A DNA stretch of 64,000 nt from positions 124,001 through 188,000 of the forward strand of contig JANRLF010000004.1 in the NCBI GenBank assembly GCA_033762815.1, read 5' to 3'. Within the stretch, counting starts at the first letter, position 1; every line of letters begins with the position of its first letter. Of this stretch, positions 61,313-64,000 are shown piece after piece. Source of the DNA: JANRLF01 sp033762815 (GTDB taxonomy: Bacteria > Bacteroidota > Bacteroidia > Chitinophagales > CAIOSU01). The notes under the pieces are model-generated. The model was given only the letters and a program-made list of their open reading frames with translations. It did no database searches and was not told the DNA's origin. A program made the translations under genes and the position numbers.

Positions 61313-62098
61313 TTATAGTTTTCGTCCCCTGTTCTTTTTGTATCCATTCGACTGCATCTGTTGCCTATTCTTTTCTACGAGTTCTTTCAAAGGAGTTTCA
61401 GATAATGGTTTAACCGTAGCTTTCAGGTTCTCCCGTATCGGGTAAGTTCTCAAAAGCTGAGTGTCTTTCAGCCCGTATTGCCGGGCAACTCCTACAGGGT
61501 CTAGCGTCAACTCACCGGGAATTTCTATCATTACCACATGCTCAGGCATTTCACGGATGTCGGGATCAGGTTGGACGGTCTGTCTGGAAACTAAATGGTA
61601 ATAGGAAAGGTAGCTGTTACCGTCGCCGCTTACAGGTAGAAATTTGAGATTGATGATAGCGGAGAGATCGTTTTCGTGACGTAGTTCCTGCAGACGCCAG
61701 TCCACTATAAATGTGTCTCCTGCAATATCTATCCTCGGCAACATGCCTTGCAGCCTGTTTGCAATGCGATCATCCATCACGAGTACACCGTAGTCATTGC
61801 TATAACTTGCATCATTGATATCTCTTGCGGCATTTTGGTCCGGATAATCATTATCGATGACCCGTTTTGGAATACGAATCTCAATTACATCATCATCGAA
61901 ATAAACATCGCCTATCGAAGTGCTTTTGGACAAGCAATTCTTATCGGCCATTTGATAAAGACCTTCATAAAATCCTTCTCTTTCCGACAGTTTATCGAAA
62001 GAAATCCTGTTTTGCCGGTTATCCACCTCAATAAATTCCCTGTTTTGATAGTCAATATCGAACAGCGTTCCACTTATTATTAGTTGTCGCGTTTCCAT
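61313..62098 (-). CDS. Hypothetical protein between traF and traG
   Basis: 261 residues, soluble. N-terminal beta-rich part (RQLIISGTLFDIDYQNREFIEVDNRQNRISFDKLSEREGFYEGLYQ), central DVYFDDDVIEIRIPKRVIDND, C-terminal basic region (KELVEKNRQQMQSNGYKKNRGRKL). A similar protein is not part of the CTnDOT tra order as I remember it, so it may be an insertion specific to this group of elements. No function is seen. Confidence 0.65.
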   Translation of the reverse strand: METRQLIISGTLFDIDYQNREFIEVDNRQNRISFDKLSEREGFYEGLYQMADKNCLSKSTSIGDVYFDDDVIEIRIPKRVIDNDYPDQNAARDINDASYSNDYGVLVMDDRIANRLQGMLPRIDIAGDTFIVDWRLQELRHENDLSAIINLKFLPVSGDGNSYLSYYHLVSRQTVQPDPDIREMPEHVVMIEIPGELTLDPVGVARQYGLKDTQLLRTYPIRENLKATVKPLSETPLKELVEKNRQQMQSNGYKKNRGRKL

Positions 62099-62100
62099 TC

Positions 62101-62424
62101 TCAGTTCTTTTTAAGCGTTACGAAAACACTTCTGCTGGTACACCGGATAACCTTCGGTACTTGCTTGCGAGCCAGTGCTTTCATTAACCCATGCTCGCCA
62201 TATTTATTACTCATACTGTAAATGCGAATAACGATTACAGTTCCTATTGCAGCTATAATTCCGACGCATAGCAGGGACGGCAATCCTATGAAGTATAGGA
62301 TAGCAAACAGGATAAGCAGAGCGACGATACACCCGCCGAGATACCAGATATACTGTGCTTTTAAACCCTTGAATTCAATACTTTGGTTGATTCCCTTATT
62401 AACCTGATATACGCTGTTTGCCAT
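62101..62424 (-). CDS. traF: Conjugative transfer protein TraF (DUF4133)
   Basis: 107 residues: MANSVYQVNKGINQSIEFKGLKAQYIWYLGG, two membrane helices (CIVALLILFAILYFIGLPSLLCVGIIAAIGTVIVIRI) and YSMSNKYGEHGLMKALARKQVPKVIRC. This is the compact TraF/VirB3-like protein that precedes TraG in Bacteroidetes elements. Confidence 0.92.
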   Translation of the reverse strand: MANSVYQVNKGINQSIEFKGLKAQYIWYLGGCIVALLILFAILYFIGLPSLLCVGIIAAIGTVIVIRIYSMSNKYGEHGLMKALARKQVPKVIRCTSRSVFVTLKKN

Positions 62425-62442
62425 AATTTTTGCCTTAATTCG

Positions 62443-64000
62443 TTATAACCTCATTCTACTTCTTGCATTTTGAGCTTCGATAGGTTGTCGGCAGAGAACT
62501 TCCTTTGGAGCTTGGTGTCCATTCAATTTATCTGGCTCACTCACAGAAACAACTTGTTCAACCACTTCGTCCCGTACAACAGCTTCCGGTTCGGCATGAT
62601 GTTGTTGATGCTGTTTCAATTGGTTCTCCTGTATTTTGATAGCGATCTGCCGTTCCAGCCCTGACAACTCGTTTTTCATGCTCTGTAATTCTTGCTCTTT
62701 CAGAAATGGCTTCTGTACGAGCTGGTCGAGCCTGGGAATCTCCCTGTCCAGTTCATCCTTTGTTTTGGTATAACGCTCACGCAGACCTTCCACCCGGTCA
62801 ATAGCATTTAGGAAATAACGCGCTGCCAGTTTTGGGTTATCGGTATTAGGCAAACCATTGTTATAGGAGTATTTAATGCCTTCAGCCGAGCGCTGCGCAT
62901 AAAAACTATTGGAATACCTGTATTCAAACATGCCATTTTCCTCATAGGCTTCCCTTTGCCTGCGGATATATAGGGCAAATCCATAGAGACTGCCGATCTG
63001 TTCTTCCTGCTCACCGCCTGTTTCCGGCTTCCAGTTTTTATACAGGTTGATAATGTGCCTGCCGATTGCTTCGCTTTCGGCACCTTTCAAACCGGTCAGT
63101 TGTATAGGGTTAGCTTTTACGCCATCGTTACCATATTGCAGTTCTTCTTTATAGTACGCGGCATCCGCTACAAGTTTTTTCAGTGTTTTGGTAGTAGTCG
63201 TCCTTTCATTTTGGAGGTTTTCCAACTGGTTACGGCTCCTGGTCATCTCACGAAAGTGAGCCACTTTCAGACTTTCCAATACAGCTATTTTCTTTTCCAG
63301 TTTACTTTTTTCCAGCAGCGAGGTATCACCTGAAAGAATGGCTATGTATTCGGAGAAGTTCATACCGTTTTTTTCATCTACGGCACCCTCGTCAATTGTA
63401 CGGACATGAAGCTCACAATTCTTCATTTGTGATATGAACGTTTGCTTGTTCTTCAGCAGGTTGAATTTGTAATTGTCGAGTGATTGCTCCACGGCATATA
63501 CGTAGTTGCGCACTTTGTTGCCGTAATATGCTTTAGCTACTGAATTGCCCTGACGGACGCCACGTCCATTACGCTGTTCCAGCTCTGATGGCTTCCAGGG
63601 TATATCTAAGTGGTGCATGGCAACAACACGACCTTGTACGTTATTGCCCGTACCTAACTTCTCGGTGCTGCCAATATTGATCCTGATCTCACCGCTATTC
63701 ATTTTCCTGAACAACTCGGGCTTCTTTTTATCAGGCCAATCATGAATAAACGTGATCTCATGCGCCGGAATGTTAAAATCACTTATCAGCTTTTCTTTAA
63801 GCGCATCATAGATATTGAATTCACCGGGTTTGGGTGTGCCAAGATCGCAGAAGACCAGTTGGGTGCCTTTGTGCTCTGTAGTTTCGTTATATATTTCCGC
63901 AATTTTTCGTGCGCTGACATTGACTTTATTATCGGGATGGTCACTGTATTTCCATTCGTCTATCAAACGCATATCAGCTGCCATTTTCTTCGCATAATTG
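62443..64000 (-). CDS. C-terminal part of a large helicase/DNA-methylase-type mobile element protein (partial)
   Basis: The frame is open to the right window edge (codons before the first ATG at 63984 read NYAKK), so this is the end of a larger protein. Helicase C motifs are seen: GTQLVFCDLGTPKPGEFNIYDALKEKLISDF and RINIGSTEKLGTGNNVQGRVVAMHHLDIPWKPSELEQRNGRGVRQGNSV (motifs V and VI, with the RxGRGxRQGN pattern). It continues with a long coiled-coil-rich region (LEKSKLEKKIAVLESLKVAHFREMTRSRNQLENL) and a C-terminal tail of basic residues. These proteins in Bacteroidetes elements fuse an N6-methylase domain to a Snf2-like helicase. Role in transfer or defence against restriction is inferred. Confidence 0.85.
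   Translation of the reverse strand, partial: NYAKKMAADMRLIDEWKYSDHPDNKVNVSARKIAEIYNETTEHKGTQLVFCDLGTPKPGEFNIYDALKEKLISDFNIPAHEITFIHDWPDKKKPELFRKMNSGEIRINIGSTEKLGTGNNVQGRVVAMHHLDIPWKPSELEQRNGRGVRQGNSVAKAYYGNKVRNYVYAVEQSLDNYKFNLLKNKQTFISQMKNCELHVRTIDEGAVDEKNGMNFSEYIAILSGDTSLLEKSKLEKKIAVLESLKVAHFREMTRSRNQLENLQNERTTTTKTLKKLVADAAYYKEELQYGNDGVKANPIQLTGLKGAESEAIGRHIINLYKNWKPETGGEQEEQIGSLYGFALYIRRQREAYEENGMFEYRYSNSFYAQRSAEGIKYSYNNGLPNTDNPKLAARYFLNAIDRVEGLRERYTKTKDELDREIPRLDQLVQKPFLKEQELQSMKNELSGLERQIAIKIQENQLKQHQQHHAEPEAVVRDEVVEQVVSVSEPDKLNGHQAPKEVLCRQPIEAQNARSRMRL

Overview
This is a chromosomal window from a member of the Bacteroidota, most likely of the Chitinophagia/Sphingobacteriia type, which are large-genome gliding or soil and freshwater relatives. 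The evidence is the combination of secreted proteases ending in type IX secretion (Por) sorting domains, SprB-like repeats, lipoproteins with short LxxC signals, fused RibBA, IcmF, and a Bacteroidetes-type Tra conjugation cluster (TraF-TraN order). Promoter-like boxes that can be seen follow the Bacteroidetes TTTG / TAnnTTTG style.

Layout. 1-7.6 kb: the start of a secreted protein, menE (menaquinone synthesis), and two adjacent M43 zinc proteases, one of which carries ten SprB-type repeats. 8-13.2 kb: accessory stretch with hypothetical genes, an orphan UvrD-like helicase, an SRPBCC protein and hairpin-rich spacers. 13.3-18.4 kb: a GC-rich icmF gene bordered on both sides by a PIN-domain toxin-antitoxin pair. 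Each pair lies between direct repeats copied from the nearby end of icmF (102 bp from the 3' end, 121 bp from the 5' end). 18.6-21.9 kb: an overlapping four-gene operon (SDR dehydrogenase, unknown protein, P-loop kinase-like protein, membrane GNAT-like protein) bracketed by inverted copies of a triple-hairpin repeat. 22-27.4 kb: a lipoprotein, a large collagen-like/tail-fibre-like surface protein with a C-terminal S74 chaperone domain, and a secreted unknown. 27.4-30.4 kb: a YafQ/RelE toxin-antitoxin pair and a P63C / IS1595-like zinc-ribbon gene pair, again separated by copies of the triple-hairpin repeat. 31-49 kb: mostly housekeeping genes: M36-type protease, a frameshifted two-domain universal stress protein, nucleoside phosphorylase, the ribBA/glycosyltransferase/MATE run, desaturase, SGNH protein, bioB, MORN-TPR protein, methyltransferase, parE.

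49.3 kb to the right edge: one end of an integrative conjugative element. It begins at the 3' half of a tRNA-Leu (anticodon CAA) that runs into a WG-repeat gene, followed by an excisionase-like gene and, all on the minus strand, traN, traM, traL-like, traK, traJ, three tandem traI-type paralogues, a small gene, traG (VirB4 ATPase), an unknown gene, traF and the C-terminal part of a large helicase/methylase-type protein that continues beyond the window. No integrase, relaxase or coupling protein is inside the window.

The most unusual features are the two toxin-antitoxin cassettes flanked by duplicated icmF ends, the seven-copy triple-hairpin repeat that brackets several accessory modules, and the tRNA-derived attachment site inside a protein-coding gene. 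Functions are assigned from reading sequence motifs only; no database search was run.
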